NCBI RefSeq assembly: GCF_038502225.1
Contig: NC_091355.1
Location: 16,570,381-16,634,380 of the forward strand
DNA length: 64,000 nt
Direction: 5' to 3'
DNA from: Cherax quadricarinatus
Taxonomy: Eukaryota; Arthropoda; Malacostraca; Decapoda; Parastacidae
The notes below the pieces were generated by a model. It ran no database searches and was not told where the DNA came from. It worked only from the letters and a program-made list of their open reading frames with translations. Positions 32,334 to 43,303 of this stretch are shown here, one piece after another (within the stretch, counting starts at the first letter, position 1; the number at the start of each line of letters is the position of its first letter). A program made the translations under genes and the position numbers.

Positions 32334-32396
32334 TACTCACCTAGTTGTGGTTGCAGGGGTCGATTCATAGCTCCTGGCCCCGTCTCTTCACTGTGT
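32334..32396 (-). mobile_element. CR1 3'-end fragment
   Basis: ACTCACCTAGTTGTGGTTGC and GGGGTCGATTCATAGCTCCT are the last 60 bp of the CR1 3' UTR, minus strand. Confidence 0.85.
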
Positions 32397-32417
32397 GTTA
32401 ACGAATATTAGTAACAC

Positions 32418-32497
32418 TGCTTTGCAGACCTCCATTACCGAGTTGCGTGGGACCAGGAGCTATGAATCGACCCCTGCAACCACAACTAGGTGAGTAC
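32418..32497 (+). mobile_element. Very short CR1 3'-end insertion with 9-bp TSD
   Basis: GGACCAGGAGCTATGAATCG through AACCACAACTAGGTGAGTAC is the same 3' end on the plus strand. TAGTAACAC flanks it at 32409-32417 and 32498-32506. It ends at GTGAGTAC without an (AC)n tail. Confidence 0.75.
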
Positions 32498-32824
32498 TAG
32501 TAACACCCAATAACAGTCACAATCACACATGGTAATAATTTTTATAACATGCAGTATATTCATCCCCTCTCTAAATACATTATGTCACCTAAATACAATG
32601 TACATGGATTTAACACGCTAGAATATGAAAAGGGCAGTAAAGTCACCAATACCAGAAGACAAAATTCTCAATGATGAATCAGCTGGTGGCCGTCTTGCTG
32701 AAGCCATTACTGAAGGTGAGGCAACAAAATGAGCTATTCAACTCCCTTTGACCTCAATAAAAAAAAAAAAGCACAGTTTCACAGACAATAGTAAGCCCAT
32801 ATAGTGTCAGGAGTTACTATATGA

Positions 32825-32990
32825 CTCACGAAATCGTAGTGACACGATTGCAAACAAACCATACCACGGGTGGGGGTAGAACCCGCGATCAGAGATTCTC
32901 AAATCTCCAGACCGTCGCATTAGCCACTGGACCAGCTAACTTCAATAAGATTCATCCAACTAGGTATATTTCTACACCATAGGAAGGTTA
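32825..32990 (-). mobile_element. tRNA-derived SINE, CGAAATCGTAA family, most complete copy
   Basis: Minus strand: AGCTGGTCCAGTGGCTAATG (A-box TGGCTAATGCG), GACGGTCTGGAGATTTGAGA, GCGGGTTCTACCCC (B-box), then GGTTTGTTTGCAATCGTGTC and ACTACGATTTCG. The anticodon cannot be set confidently. Upstream on that strand CCTATGGTGTAGAAATATAC is also shared in the family. Confidence 0.8.
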
Positions 32991-33299
32991 GCATAGGCAC
33001 CACTGTAACCACAAATGTGTGCACCAATATTACTTATACACACGCACAAAGGAGAGTGTACACACTAATTTTAAAGGGTTGCCTTGTACTAATATATCAA
33101 AACAAATCCATCAAAAATCAATGAAATTGACTTGACCTTTTAGTAGAAAAAAATAAAATTTTCAAAAAATACACAATAATTATGCCAGTAATCTATATAT
33201 CGCAGAATTTACTTCAATATTATTACGTTAAGTGAGGTTAAATGAGGCTTCTAAGTTAGGTTTAGTGCCAAAAAAATAAATCTTCATATCGTTGTCATT

Positions 33300-33302
<3 letters not shown>
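32991..33302. other. Unassigned AT-rich stretch
   Basis: No feature recognised. Confidence 0.45.

Positions 33303-33374
<72 letters not shown>
33303..33374. repeat. (AT)n microsatellite, left of MITE
   Basis: About 36 AT units ending exactly at the MITE terminus. Confidence 0.97.
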
Positions 33375-33377
<3 letters not shown>

Positions 33378-33565
33378 GTGCCAAATAGGTAAAACTTGCG
33401 ATTTTGGCTTAAATAGCTATAAACAAACGACGAAATATATTTTTTTTAGTTAGGTTCAGAATGATTTTTGCGAAATTATTGCGTACACAAATTTTCACTC
33501 GAGTTATTCGGCAAGATGTGCGTTACTAGTTAAGCGGAAATCGCAAGTTTTACTTATTCGGCACG

Positions 33566-33567
<2 letters not shown>
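33375..33567. mobile_element. 193-bp MITE-like element inside (AT)n
   Basis: Terminal inverted repeats: GTCGTGCCAAATAGGTAAAA plus CTTGCGATTT at left, and AAATCGCAAG plus TTTTACTTATTCGGCACGAC at right. The interior is noncoding with TTCAGAATGATTTTTGCGAA. It is bounded by (AT)n on both sides, consistent with a TA target as in Tc1/mariner-type elements. Related sequence occurs at 20296-20620 and 61232-61288. Confidence 0.85.
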
Positions 33568-33569
<2 letters not shown>

Positions 33570-33627
<58 letters not shown>

Positions 33628-33652
33628 AGAGAGAGAGAGAGAGAGAGAGAGA
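33570..33652. repeat. (AT)n(GA)n microsatellite, right of MITE
   Basis: AT to 33625, then about 14 GA units. Confidence 0.97.
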
Positions 33653-34329
33653 TAGTATATTAAAAGACCGACCAGCAAGAAATAAAATTTGTACCAAGTG
33701 CAAAAGGCTTAGCGGCTACGGCAAAGAAACAACACAAATATGAATATAAACTTGTATCTAAACTTAACTAAACAAAGTCAATCATATCTACTTCAGAGTT
33801 TCCAGGCTTAAGTTTTTAATATACAAGTTTATAAATTTTCATTTAATTCATTCTTTGCCTTGGAAAAAAAAATCATCACATGGATTCTGTGCATGATTTG
33901 CGAGGCTTCCAGGGAATTCTGATAACTGTGTGAGTGTGTTTACACAGATTAGTAAGACTCCTAAATGATAATTCCCTGTGTTGTCAAACATTAGTTTTAA
34001 ATTAGAGACCTGATGAACTCGGTATTAAACTGGAACAAATGAACCGATACATTTGTGACAAAGGGGTGTAACTGGGTCCTTGAACCTGTAACAGCAACTA
34101 TAATAAAGTGGGTTAAAAAAAGTAATTTTGATTTAATTTGTGGGGTCAATAATTTTCAGTAATTTAGAACAGAGGTGAAACTCTGTCAAGAATGATTTAT
34201 TTTTTCTAATACAATGACAGCAGTTAGCTATTACATAGGAATTAATGCAAAAGCTATCTTCACAGTCAGTGATACCATTGATAGGCGATTCAAATCGGGA
34301 ATTAAAACTGGTGACTGCATTACATTTAA
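33653..34329. other. Unassigned AT-rich stretch
   Basis: No coding or repeat signal recognised. Confidence 0.45.
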
Positions 34330-34500
34330 GCACTCGCAACTTGTCTTGACTTCCTTGGATGAGACCGAGGAAGTAAAGACTTACTGACCACTATCCTTTC
34401 ATTCCTCAGGCGCTGGATGATCCTTACAGATTTAGCAAGTCCTCGTGGATTTAGTAGTAGTAAGAATAGTAGTAATAGTAATAATCATAAGAAGAAAGAA
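34330..34500 (+). mobile_element. (TAA)n-tailed short retroelement, diverged copy
   Basis: CCTCAGGCGCTGGATGATCC, TTTAGCAAG and then TAGTAGTAAGAATAGTAGTA match the 3' half of the element at 59631 (inverse orientation) with a decayed tail. The head CTTCCTTGGATGAGACCGAG is also recognisable. Confidence 0.65.
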
Positions 34501-35104
34501 TAAGAAAAGAAGATAACAAGGACAAAGCCTGTTGTTGGTGTCAAATGTCGAGCTCTTTCTTGTGGGACTCGGAGAATTCATGTGTTGTCTTCCACAGAGT
34601 GCTATTTACACATTCCTAGGAACAGCTAATGGAGGTGATGTTATTTGGAATTTCACTTCTGTGTCTTCATTTCTTCCTTTCTTTTCCCTCTCCCACTGTA
34701 GCCTCATCTTTCCTCCTCTATATCTTCTTGTCTTTCTTTTTTCTCTCCCTCCTAACTGATTCTCTCACTACTACTACTACTACTCTCATTTACAATTTAC
34801 ACCTGTAAATCCCTTTCTCCTTTACGGTATGTGGATTCAGCTGTGTGCTTCTGTACAACATTTGAGACACTCGAGCAAGCTAGTTTATCTCTTTATGGTT
34901 CAAGACGTTATCTTAATAATATTATGATATTCCAGAGGCAGCACTGAACCCCCGCAGAGAACACAAGAACCTGAGCAATAGGAGTTACGCTGGATTGATC
35001 GAGAGAAAGGGAAGTCACCTCTAACTCGTTGGATCAACAGTTGGTCACCTGGAGCCAGGTACCCTATTTCCTTGAAGGGACTCGTGTTATTTTTGTACGT
35101 GTGA
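34501..35104. other. Unassigned stretch
   Basis: Contains a short CTACTACTACTACTACTCTC run at about 34768. No gene recognised. Confidence 0.45.
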
Positions 35105-36422
35105 GCATGTGTGTATTCACCTATTTGTACTCACCTATTTGTGGTTGCAGGGGTCGAGTCTCGGCTCCTGGCCCCGCCTCTTCACTGATTGCTACTTGGT
35201 CCTCTCTCTCCCTGCTCCATGAGCTTTATCAAACATCGTCTTAAAACTATGTATGGTTCCCGCCTCCACTACGTCACTTTCTAGGCTGTTCCACTGCCTG
35301 ACAACTCTATGACTAAAGAAATACTTCCTAACATCCCTTTGACTCATCTGAGTCTTCAACTTCTAATTGTGACCTCTTGTTTCTGTGTCCCCTCCCTGGG
35401 ACACCCTGTCTTTGTTCACCTTGTCTATTCCGCGCAGTATTTTATATGTCGTTATCATGTCTCCCTGACCCCTCCTGTCCTCCAGTCTCGTCAGGCAGAT
35501 TTCCCTTAACCTTTCTTCATAGGACATTCCCCTTAGCTCTGGAACTAACCTTGTCGCAAATCTTTGCACTTTCTCTAATTTCTTGATGTGCTTGATCAAG
35601 TGCGGGTTCCAAACAGGTGCTGCATACTCCAGTATGGGCCTGACGTACACGGTGTACAGTGTCTTGAACGATTCCTTACTAAGGTATCGGAACGCTGTTC
35701 TCAGGTTTGCCAGGCGCCCATATGCTGCAGCAGTTATCTGGTTGATGTGTGCTTCCGAAGACATGCTCGGTGTTATACTCACCCCAAGATCTTTCTCCTT
35801 GAGCGAGGTTTCCAGTCTTTGGCCACCTAGCCTATACTCCGTCTGTGGTCTTCTGTGCCCTTCCCCGATCTTCATGACTTTGCATTTGACGGGGTTAAAT
35901 TCGAAAAGCCAGTTTCTGGACCAGGTGTCCAGTCTGTTCAGGTCTCTATGAAGTCCTGCCTGATCCTCATCTGATTTAATTCTCCTCATTAACTTCACAT
36001 CATCTGGGAACAGGGACACTTCTGAGTCTAACCCTTCCATCATGTCGTTCACATATACCAAAAATAGCAGTGGTCCTAGGACCGACCTCTGTGGAACCCC
36101 GCTCGTCACAGGTGCCCACTGTGATACCTCATCACGTACCATGACTCGTTGTTGCCTCCCTGTCAGGTATTCTCTGATCCATTGCAGTGCCCTTCCTGTT
36201 ATATGCACCTGATCCTCTAGCTTCTGCACTAGTGAGAAACTGTGTCAAAGGCCTTCTTGCAGTCCAAGAAGATGCAATCAACCCATCCCTCTCTCTCGTG
36301 TCTTACTTCTGTTACTTTATCATAAAACTCCAGAAGGTTTGTGACACAGGATTTGCCTTCCATGAATCAGTGCTGGTTGGCGTTTATACTCTTGTTCCGT
36401 TCCAGGTGCTCCACCACTCTCC

Positions 36423-36425
<3 letters not shown>
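35105..36425 (-). mobile_element. CR1 LINE, copy C, 5'-truncated
   Basis: Minus orientation. The 3' end at 35105 has a duplicated CACCTATTTGTACTCACCTA. The body covers the RT palm to C-terminus and the 3' UTR. The 5' end stops in the fingers region at about 36425 directly against (GT)n. Confidence 0.92.
35363..36229 (-). pseudogene. CR1 RT palm and C-terminus, copy C
   Basis: A 288-codon open frame: QWIREYLTGRQQRVMVRDEV, SGVPQRSVLGPLLFLVYVND (QGS changed to QRS), then FPDD where the catalytic FADD is expected, LFEFNPVKCKVMKIGEGHRR and ILEYAAPVWNPHLIKHIKKL. Length and order match CR1, but both the QGS and FADD boxes carry substitutions, so it would be a poor or inactive enzyme even if complete. 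The frame ends at RGHN by a shift near 35360. It belongs to a subfamily slightly different from copies A and D. Confidence 0.9.

Positions 36426-36501
<76 letters not shown>
36426..36501. repeat. (GT)n microsatellite
   Basis: About 38 GT units at the truncated 5' end of CR1 copy C. Confidence 0.97.
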
Positions 36502-36503
<2 letters not shown>

Positions 36504-36647
36504 GTTTGCAGGGAAAAGGTGGAACCTCTTAATCTTCACGTTAGCTTTTTACCCTCCTAATGACTGTCGTAAATTACCTTGATCGTGTTTACGTTTGAAC
36601 CTCTATAAGGAGTAAACGCTCGCATTGTTGGTGTCCAGCTGATGTTC

Positions 36648-36885
36648 CATCACAGGAGAGGTGGTCATAGCTAGTGACGAGGAAGTAGCTGGTGAGGTGG
36701 TCATAGCTGGTGACGAGGAAGTAGCTGGTGAGGTGGTTATAGCTGGTGACGAGGACGTAGATGATGAGGTCATAATTGGTGGCGAGGAAGTAGATCGTTA
36801 GGTCATACTTGGTGACGAGGAAGTACATGGTGAGATAGTTGGTGACGAAGAAGTAGCTGGTGAGGGAGTCGTAGCTCGTTGAGTC
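36648..36885. repeat. Degenerate minisatellite (about 39 bp unit)
   Basis: Unit GGTGACGAGGAAGTAGCTGG with TGAGGTGGTCATAGCT, five to six copies with growing divergence to the right. The in-phase period produces a repeating minus-strand FLVTSYDHLTSY frame. Confidence 0.88.
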
Positions 36886-37344
36886 ATACCCTTGTGTTCC
36901 TCTGTATTGTAAGTCTGTGTTGTACTGTTAATAGATTATGCAGTCCTTAGAACCTTCTCTTTACGGCTTAATCTGTGTCAAACCATAGTAGACTTGTATT
37001 GGACATGTTAGCATCCCATTTTCCAACTGTTTCTTACATACACATGCTCGAGATTTTATAATACGCACCGCGTTGCCAGACGTATGCCACATTTTTTCCG
37101 GAAATTATACGTTAATGTAAGTTAAATAACCCTGTGTAAGTAATTTAACCTAGCCAAATCTATTCTAGCCAAACGTAACGTAATTCAACCGAAAAGAAAT
37201 ACAGAATTCGTTTGAAATTTTCAACCACAGAGGAATGAACGAAGACAGTTCGATGGATAATGCATTCACGAATTTTAATACAGGTTGATGTTAGACATGA
37301 CAGCTTGTTCTTAAATCTCTGCAGTTGATCAGTAACTGCCTAAA
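36886..37344. other. Unassigned AT-rich stretch
   Basis: No feature recognised. Confidence 0.45.
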
Positions 37345-37480
37345 TAACTTTGTGTTAATGTTGGTAGAATTACTGACAATATGTTAGGTAAAAGGACACA
37401 AGTGCAGAGTGGAGAGCGAAACGTTGCCTCAATAAAATGTCACATTAGTTTCACTTGTGTCCTTTTATTTAACAAGTTAC
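37345..37480. mobile_element. Penelope-like terminal fragments, head to head
   Basis: TTGGTAGAATTACTGACAAT and AAAAGGACACAAGTGCA (the outer left end of the 27552 element) jump straight to GGAGAGCGAAACGTTGCCTC and CACTTGTGTCCTTTTATT (its right end in plus orientation). An extreme deletion derivative leaving mainly two opposed termini. Confidence 0.8.
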
Positions 37481-37499
37481 CATAGTTTTGAGCTCCACC

Positions 37500-37930
37500 T
37501 CTAGGTATCCCCTCCTGACATTTAATTTCCTGACCAGAGTATAATCTGCGAACAGTGAAGCTCTAATAGGCTTTACTTTTATCTAAATCACTCTCAGATA
37601 TTTCAGACTTCTCTACTGTTGTGATACTAGAAAAGAAACTTTCATATTCCCTATGTGAGTCAACTAAATAATACTCAGTTTCAGTCTGTGTTTCCTCGTT
37701 CTGGTTCTTCTAAAGTTAAACAGTCCTTCAGTATATTAACTGGGAATTTCTTTGAGTATTTTGAATGCTATGATTTTTTTTCCTTTCTTCGTCCGTTCCT
37801 TTAGCTTCGTGTGCTTCAAATCTTTGCAGTATTACTACATAGTTTGTATATGCACGTCTTCTTGAAAACCTTGTAACACGACTTCTTCTCTTCCATTTTC
37901 TTTGTCTATTTCATTAGGTTTCTGGCAATT
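37500..37930 (-). mobile_element. Possible decayed LINE 3' region
   Basis: AGTATTTTGAATGCTATGAT and CAAATCTTTGCAGTATTAC resemble the AGTATTTTGTATGTCGTTAT and CAAACCTTTGCACTTTCT landmarks of CR1 3' regions in the same order. No frame. Low certainty. Confidence 0.35.
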
Positions 37931-38044
37931 ATCCGTTTTCGGATAATTTTAATATGGGGATAACTTGCCTTTACTGAATCATATTCCTTCAGTCTTCATT
38001 ATTTCTTCACCTCCAGTTCCATGTAGTTTGACCTTCACTAAAAT

Positions 38045-38335
38045 AAGATTGGCTCGGATATTTAACCCGGAGGGTCACCCACCCAGTGTAACTCAATATA
38101 GCCAGTGCGTCATCAAGGGCTGTCTGTCCTGTTTTCATTGGGGTCATTCAATCTTGTTCCTCAGGATGCGACCCACACCAGTTGATTACACCCAGCTACC
38201 TACTTACTGGTATATGAACAGTAACAGGTATAAGGAAACATGCCAAACGTTTTCACCCATGCCTGGGATTAAATCATGGACACTGTTTGTGAGGCCAGAA
38301 CGTTGCCAACCGAGCCACCTCCGGACCTTCCTCAG
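38045..38335 (-). mobile_element. tRNA-derived SINE, tail type B, diverged
   Basis: Minus strand: a tRNA-like head GGTCCGGAGGTGGCTCGGTT (A-box region) and TTTAATCCCAGG (B-box), then the body GGATGCGACCCACACCAG (inverse), then tail B: GACAGCCCTTGATGACGCAC and GGGTGACCCTCCGGG. Same tail as 54118-54403. Confidence 0.75.
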
Positions 38336-39899
38336 CTTGGAAGAAACTGGGTGAACAGAGGCAACTGGTACAGAGAGGCTCTTCATACATATGCACTGCC
38401 TGGGATTCAAGTCGTGTACGTTGCTTGCGAACTGATGACGCTACCACAAGTTACAAGACCCATAATGAATTACATAATTATCATTCGGCTTTCCCCTGCT
38501 TCTGAAGGTATTACTTATATCTTTTTGACGTAGGGTGTGCTTTGTATAATACAAGTTCTGCTGTTCATGGGTTCTCATTATGATTCTTATCCATATCACT
38601 TCTGGAGGATATTAAGTTACCAGAAGCTTGCTAATATTTTCAAGGAAGCTTAACATAATTTCTTAAGTGGTTCGTCAGCTAAGATCAACATCCCGTTACT
38701 TGATCGTGCTGGGAAAAGAAATGATTAAGATCATCTCTATTTGCAGAGTTCTTGTATACCTGGAATTTGAGAGTTTTGTTGACTGTGAAAATAAACAGTT
38801 ACAGGAGTTCGTTGATTGTGGAGGGTCCCATCACACTGAGTATATTTCGGAGAAGTTTCGCTTTGAAACACCAGGTTGTGTAAGGTCATCGATATAGCTG
38901 AGCATAGGTCACTGACGTCAGTGAAGACATTGAAAGGTATAGGTACATCCAGATAGTGCTGTATCGTCTGCAAAGTAATAAAATAGATGGACCAATTTGA
39001 ATCCACATAAACATAGCTATAACGCACAATCTTATTAATTCTTTCTTCTTTGTGTTGAACCCGTGAAATCAATAAAGACAGTCTCTTGAATAGCTACGGA
39101 GAGCGTTGCTAATGGTTCCCGGGAACTGAACTTGATGTCTGGTAAGTAGCATAACAGTGGCTGCGGTGTACTGCTGACCGCTACATCAGGTGTAGCGGTC
39201 GGAAAATTGATTATTTCCTCACGGATATCTCTGCCTTTACATGTGAGCTCTTCTTCCTTATGTATTACCACAGTTTTTTTTACTATCATCTATCTTATAT
39301 GGTTATAAAAAATTTTGCTTCATACCTCGTGTCCGCTGTTATATTATTCTTTCATTACTTTTCAGCCTCTTCTCACTCTCACTTTTTTAACTTCTGGTTC
39401 TTGTAAATCCGTTTGTATTGATAATTTTCCTCAGCCTTTTTTTGTAACTTTTCTTCTCTCTAGTACTCTCTTTCGTCACCTCCCTATTCCCCTGATTGAA
39501 CCATTAGACCTTTTTTGTCTCTTTTCTAATCTTACCCATGAATTATTTTTTTTAACCTTCTGGCACCTTCCTGCCAGGCGCTCCAACAACTTCCCTGCTG
39601 TCTTTCCAAACATAGTCCCCTCCTCCATAATTAGGTTTGTCTCTTAATTCTACTTGTAATCTTTTTTAAAAGGCAGGTTTCCACCAGAAAATCAAACCAC
39701 AGGACTTCAAGCTTACTGGTTCCCATTATGGAATTTATTCTATCTCTTATAACTTATGTTTCCCTAGTGGGAAGATTTATGAACCTCGAATTTTGTGGTT
39801 CATGATTGTTTTTAGCCGAATGAACCTTTAAAGTGTCTAAATTTATAATCCAGTGGGTGTAACTCTGTCACTCTTGATGAACGTAAAAATGCCAGAATG
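38336..39899. other. Unassigned stretch
   Basis: No gene identified. A short perfect palindrome, GACCGCTACA-TCAGG-TGTAGCGGTC, is at 39176-39200. Several frames of 60-110 codons (for example 39315-39647 plus, 38737-39289 minus) show no recognisable domain and are T- or A-rich. Confidence 0.45.
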
Positions 39900-39990
39900 A
39901 ATCATTAACGTTATGCAGTTCCTAAAAGCAGATAAGACAGTTATTGTCGGAACGTTTCGCCTTCTCGATAGGCTTCTAAAGTCGAGTACG
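39900..39990 (-). mobile_element. Penelope-like terminal fragment
   Basis: Minus strand: TTTAGAAGCCTATCGAGAAG and GCGAAACGTTCC, then CAATAACTGTCTTATCTGCT. The stem-GCGAAACG design matches the family, with a changed first half of the core. Confidence 0.55.
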
Positions 39991-40252
39991 AAGGCGACTT
40001 AAATATTGGTGACTGCTTCTGCCGTCTCCTAATCCAAAATGGCTGCCAAGATGTTCGCAGATTATTCATGAATAAAACACATGCATACCATGTATTTAGT
40101 ATTTTAATCAAATTCATTGGTAACTTTTTTTTTTAGATAAAATACGTCACCGTTTGAATTTGCTGATACGATAGGATGATTCCATATACTACTGTAAATC
40201 TGATATCCAATATAACTGCCATGTTGACCATTAATTAGTGTTTGCAGGTAAT

Positions 40253-40492
40253 CTGGAGTTTATCTGGAGTTTATCTGGAGAGAGTTCCGGGGGTCAACGC
40301 CCCCGCGGCCCGGTCTGTGACCAGGCCTCCTTAGGTCAGTGTCCCAGGATGCGACCCACACCAGTCGACTAACACCCAGGTATCCATTTTACTGATGGGG
40401 AACATAGACAACAGGTGGAAAGAAACACGTCCAATGTTTCTACTCTGGCTGGGAATCGAACCCAGGCCCTCACCGTGTGAAGTGAGAGCGTA
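40253..40492 (-). mobile_element. tRNA-Val-like SINE, tail type A, head truncated
   Basis: Same order as the SINE at 29503 on the minus strand, from within the tRNA head (CGCTCTCACTTCACACGGTG) to the tail with a triple CTGGAGTTTATCTGGAGTTT repeat. GTAAT occurs on both flanks and could be a short target duplication. Confidence 0.9.
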
Positions 40493-42904
40493 ATATATGA
40501 ATTACTTTCATTCTTAAATTCTTAAACATTAACCAAGGAAATGAAAGTAAAACAGACAATATTTATAGTTTCATAAAGGATTAATTTAATTTGGGTCAGA
40601 TTGGGTAGAACATTTACCGAACATTTTGCCATGTACGTACAGATGTTTCTCAAAGATTCAACGCAATTTGATCATTAAAAATCTTTATTTATTTGTAAAC
40701 GGCAAAATATGTGACACACACTTGGTCGCTTATTACCAATGTACTACTGTTCATCCTTGCCCAACCCCTTCTGTCAATAATGGTACAGATGATATCTCTG
40801 CTCACAGCTTCAACTTCCTCTTCCACTAACACAGCAATGTCATGAGAAGATAACTATAGGATTTCTACTGACATCATGACTAAGATTTTCCCTTAATGCT
40901 AAACCAATGATTAAGATGGTAATAACATCTCTCACCTCAGATATCATAATGATCTTACCTTTTCGCATCTCCATCTTCCAGTTTCTTTTGCTATGTGATT
41001 TAATTAACTGTCAGGTCTTATCTACGATAAGCAGGGCTGATCACTATTAGCGCTTGAGTGGATAAGTTTCAGGGTGTGTGGTTGAGCAACTATCAAAGGT
41101 GAGGTGAAGAAATTCCATTTAGAGTCTAGGCAAGCTCGACCATCCCCCACCCAGATTTCTTCATCCAGAATGGCACTCCGTGTGCATACCTGAAAATGCA
41201 TCCTCTTCGTTTTTTCTTAGAAGGTCTCAGAAGTTGAACGCAAAATTACAAGTTCTGGCAAAAGATATGCACCTTCTCGCCGTCTGCTTGGGAGCCAAAT
41301 TTTGTAGCGAATATTTGACGTTGTTCTTCCAGCCTCACACTTCTCATCACAGTACGCTGCCGAGAAAACAGTTGATTTGTGAATAACGTCTTTCATATAT
41401 GCTGAGGGCTTTCCAAAATTCTTCATCTTATTTCGTACTTCAGAGCCTTTACGGAATAATTTTATCTTACAACAAAAACATAAAACCATAACACAAACAG
41501 TGAACACATGAGATAACAGCGGTTTTGAAGTTTTAATTCTACGTTAACTAGTAAACGTCCTTGACCTGTAGGCTACAACAAAAGTGTTGCAGTCAACTGT
41601 CTTTATGCGTAATAATGAACTAACATTAAAAAAGCCATCATTGTCATCACTGATAAATTTTATACTCTAATATCCGAGAGTTGCGAATGATACACTTAGG
41701 TGAACAATTACACTAACTTCATGTTTGGTCTTCATGTCATTTCCTTGGATAATAACCCCACTCCCTGCATCTCTAAGTCCCGGTGATCTCTCGGTAAACA
41801 CTAGACTGCTAGGGCTGTTTCATTGTTACATTGTAATCACAGTTTTATCACACACCAACCTGTTACTTGTTTATCGTGATAGTGAACACGACCTTTTCAA
41901 ATGGAAGAGGAAAGTTCAATTGCAGCTGACGCTCATTAGAAACCTGAGGTGCACTAGTATATCTGGTATCACATTTGATTCTGCACTCATGGTAGCAGTG
42001 AAAGATTACGTGCACCCTGAGACTCTTTACTTTAGGTGGTAACACATTTGATAAATCAATGAAATCTTTTAAACTGCCGTTAATGGCCCATAAGCTGCCT
42101 AAAGTATATCACAGCCACCTTGATAATGGCGTCAAGTTAACCAGTTGCATCGGCTGACCTGAAGATTTTTCTCCAACTTTGAATGTGATATAGCATATCT
42201 CAAGTGTTTTCGTTAAAAACTGAGATTGTAACTGGTGCAAATTCAAATCTGCGTAAAATTTCTAACAATAACGTCGAGAGAATTGGTGAGCTAAAACTGA
42301 AACAGAAACAGCGTAAGTTGCCATCAAAATGCTTCTATAGTCTTAATAAGATATTCTTTACCACAGTGAGATGAGAATGTTCATGCATTTCACTTGAAGT
42401 CCAAACTTTTCTTGAAAATTAATTAGGTATCCCAGATGGAAACGATTGCCTAAACTTTTTTACCATCCTCTCATTTTTTGTTTCGCTCCTAACTTAAGAA
42501 GGCCTCGTCCACCTGCCCTCAAGTTATCAATTCCTGTGAACTGTAACGAGGACCAGATTCTTGAAACAAGTGTTCTGCGACCAAAGTTAAAGCACCACTT
42601 CGCTGCATCCTAGAATGGCTCAGAAACTTTCAAACACCTAAGAGGTGTAGCTTTAAGCATTCAAAAGAGGTGCATTTTAAATCGGAGGATCTGACCATTT
42701 CATGTTTACGATAATGTGGAATTTTTATTCCTGTTAAATCACGCTAAATAAATTTCAGTTTATCACTTCAGACTGGCTTTGATATTTAATGGTTGATGCA
42801 TCATAGAGCCATTAGGGTTTATCTGCGTGTTGACAAACTTGATGTAATAAAAACAATAAATATGATAAATTGCAATTTTATAACTGTAGTGTAGGCGCAC
42901 TTCT
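40493..42904. other. Unassigned stretch
   Basis: 2.4 kb of AT-rich DNA with no recognised repeat. Open frames at 40626-40829, 41180-41386 and 41725-42042 have no identifiable domain. The last (105 codons, with FKWKRKVQLQLTLIRNL) is the least repetitive, but I cannot support it as a gene. Confidence 0.45.
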
Positions 42905-43000
42905 GGCAAGACAGTGATGAAGTGAATGATGAAGAAAGTGTTTCTTCTTTTTCGGGTCACCCTGCCTCGGTGGGAAACGGCTGAGGTGTTAATAAAAACA
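42905..43000 (+). mobile_element. Unclassified interspersed repeat, second copy
   Basis: GTGAATGATGAAGAAAGTGT, then GGGTCACCCTGCCTCGGTGG and GAAACGGCTGAGG match 13210-13333. It ends in AATAAAAACAAATAAAAA. Confidence 0.7.
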
Positions 43001-43151
43001 AATAAAAATCCTGGAATCGTTGGAATCCGTGCCGTCACTGGAGAATAACTCCTCAAATTTTCACCATTGGTGTGGTTCCCTGAAGGTGAAGTTCATGTTG
43101 TTATTGGATGATATGTGACAGAATTTGCCAATTTAATTAAATATTGATAGT

Positions 43152-43303
43152 CAGTACCTGACCAGCCGGGCTGTGGTTCCTACGTCAGTTTGCGTGTGGT
43201 CAGCAGTAACATCCTGGTTAATCAGTCCCTGATCTACCACGAGACCTGATTTTAGACCGAGCCGCGGGGGCGTTGACCACAGAAACCCTCTCCAGGTATA
43301 TAT
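43152..43303 (+). mobile_element. LINE 3' UTR fragment (tail type A source)
   Basis: CTGACCAGCCGGGCTGTGGT through AGCCGCGGGGGCGTTGACCA and CTCTCCAGGTATA parallels the 3' UTR at 24896-25050 on the opposite strand, without the RT frame. Confidence 0.8.

Noticed and set aside
41725..42042. 105-codon host gene
   Set aside because: Same reasons: no domain, no supporting signals.
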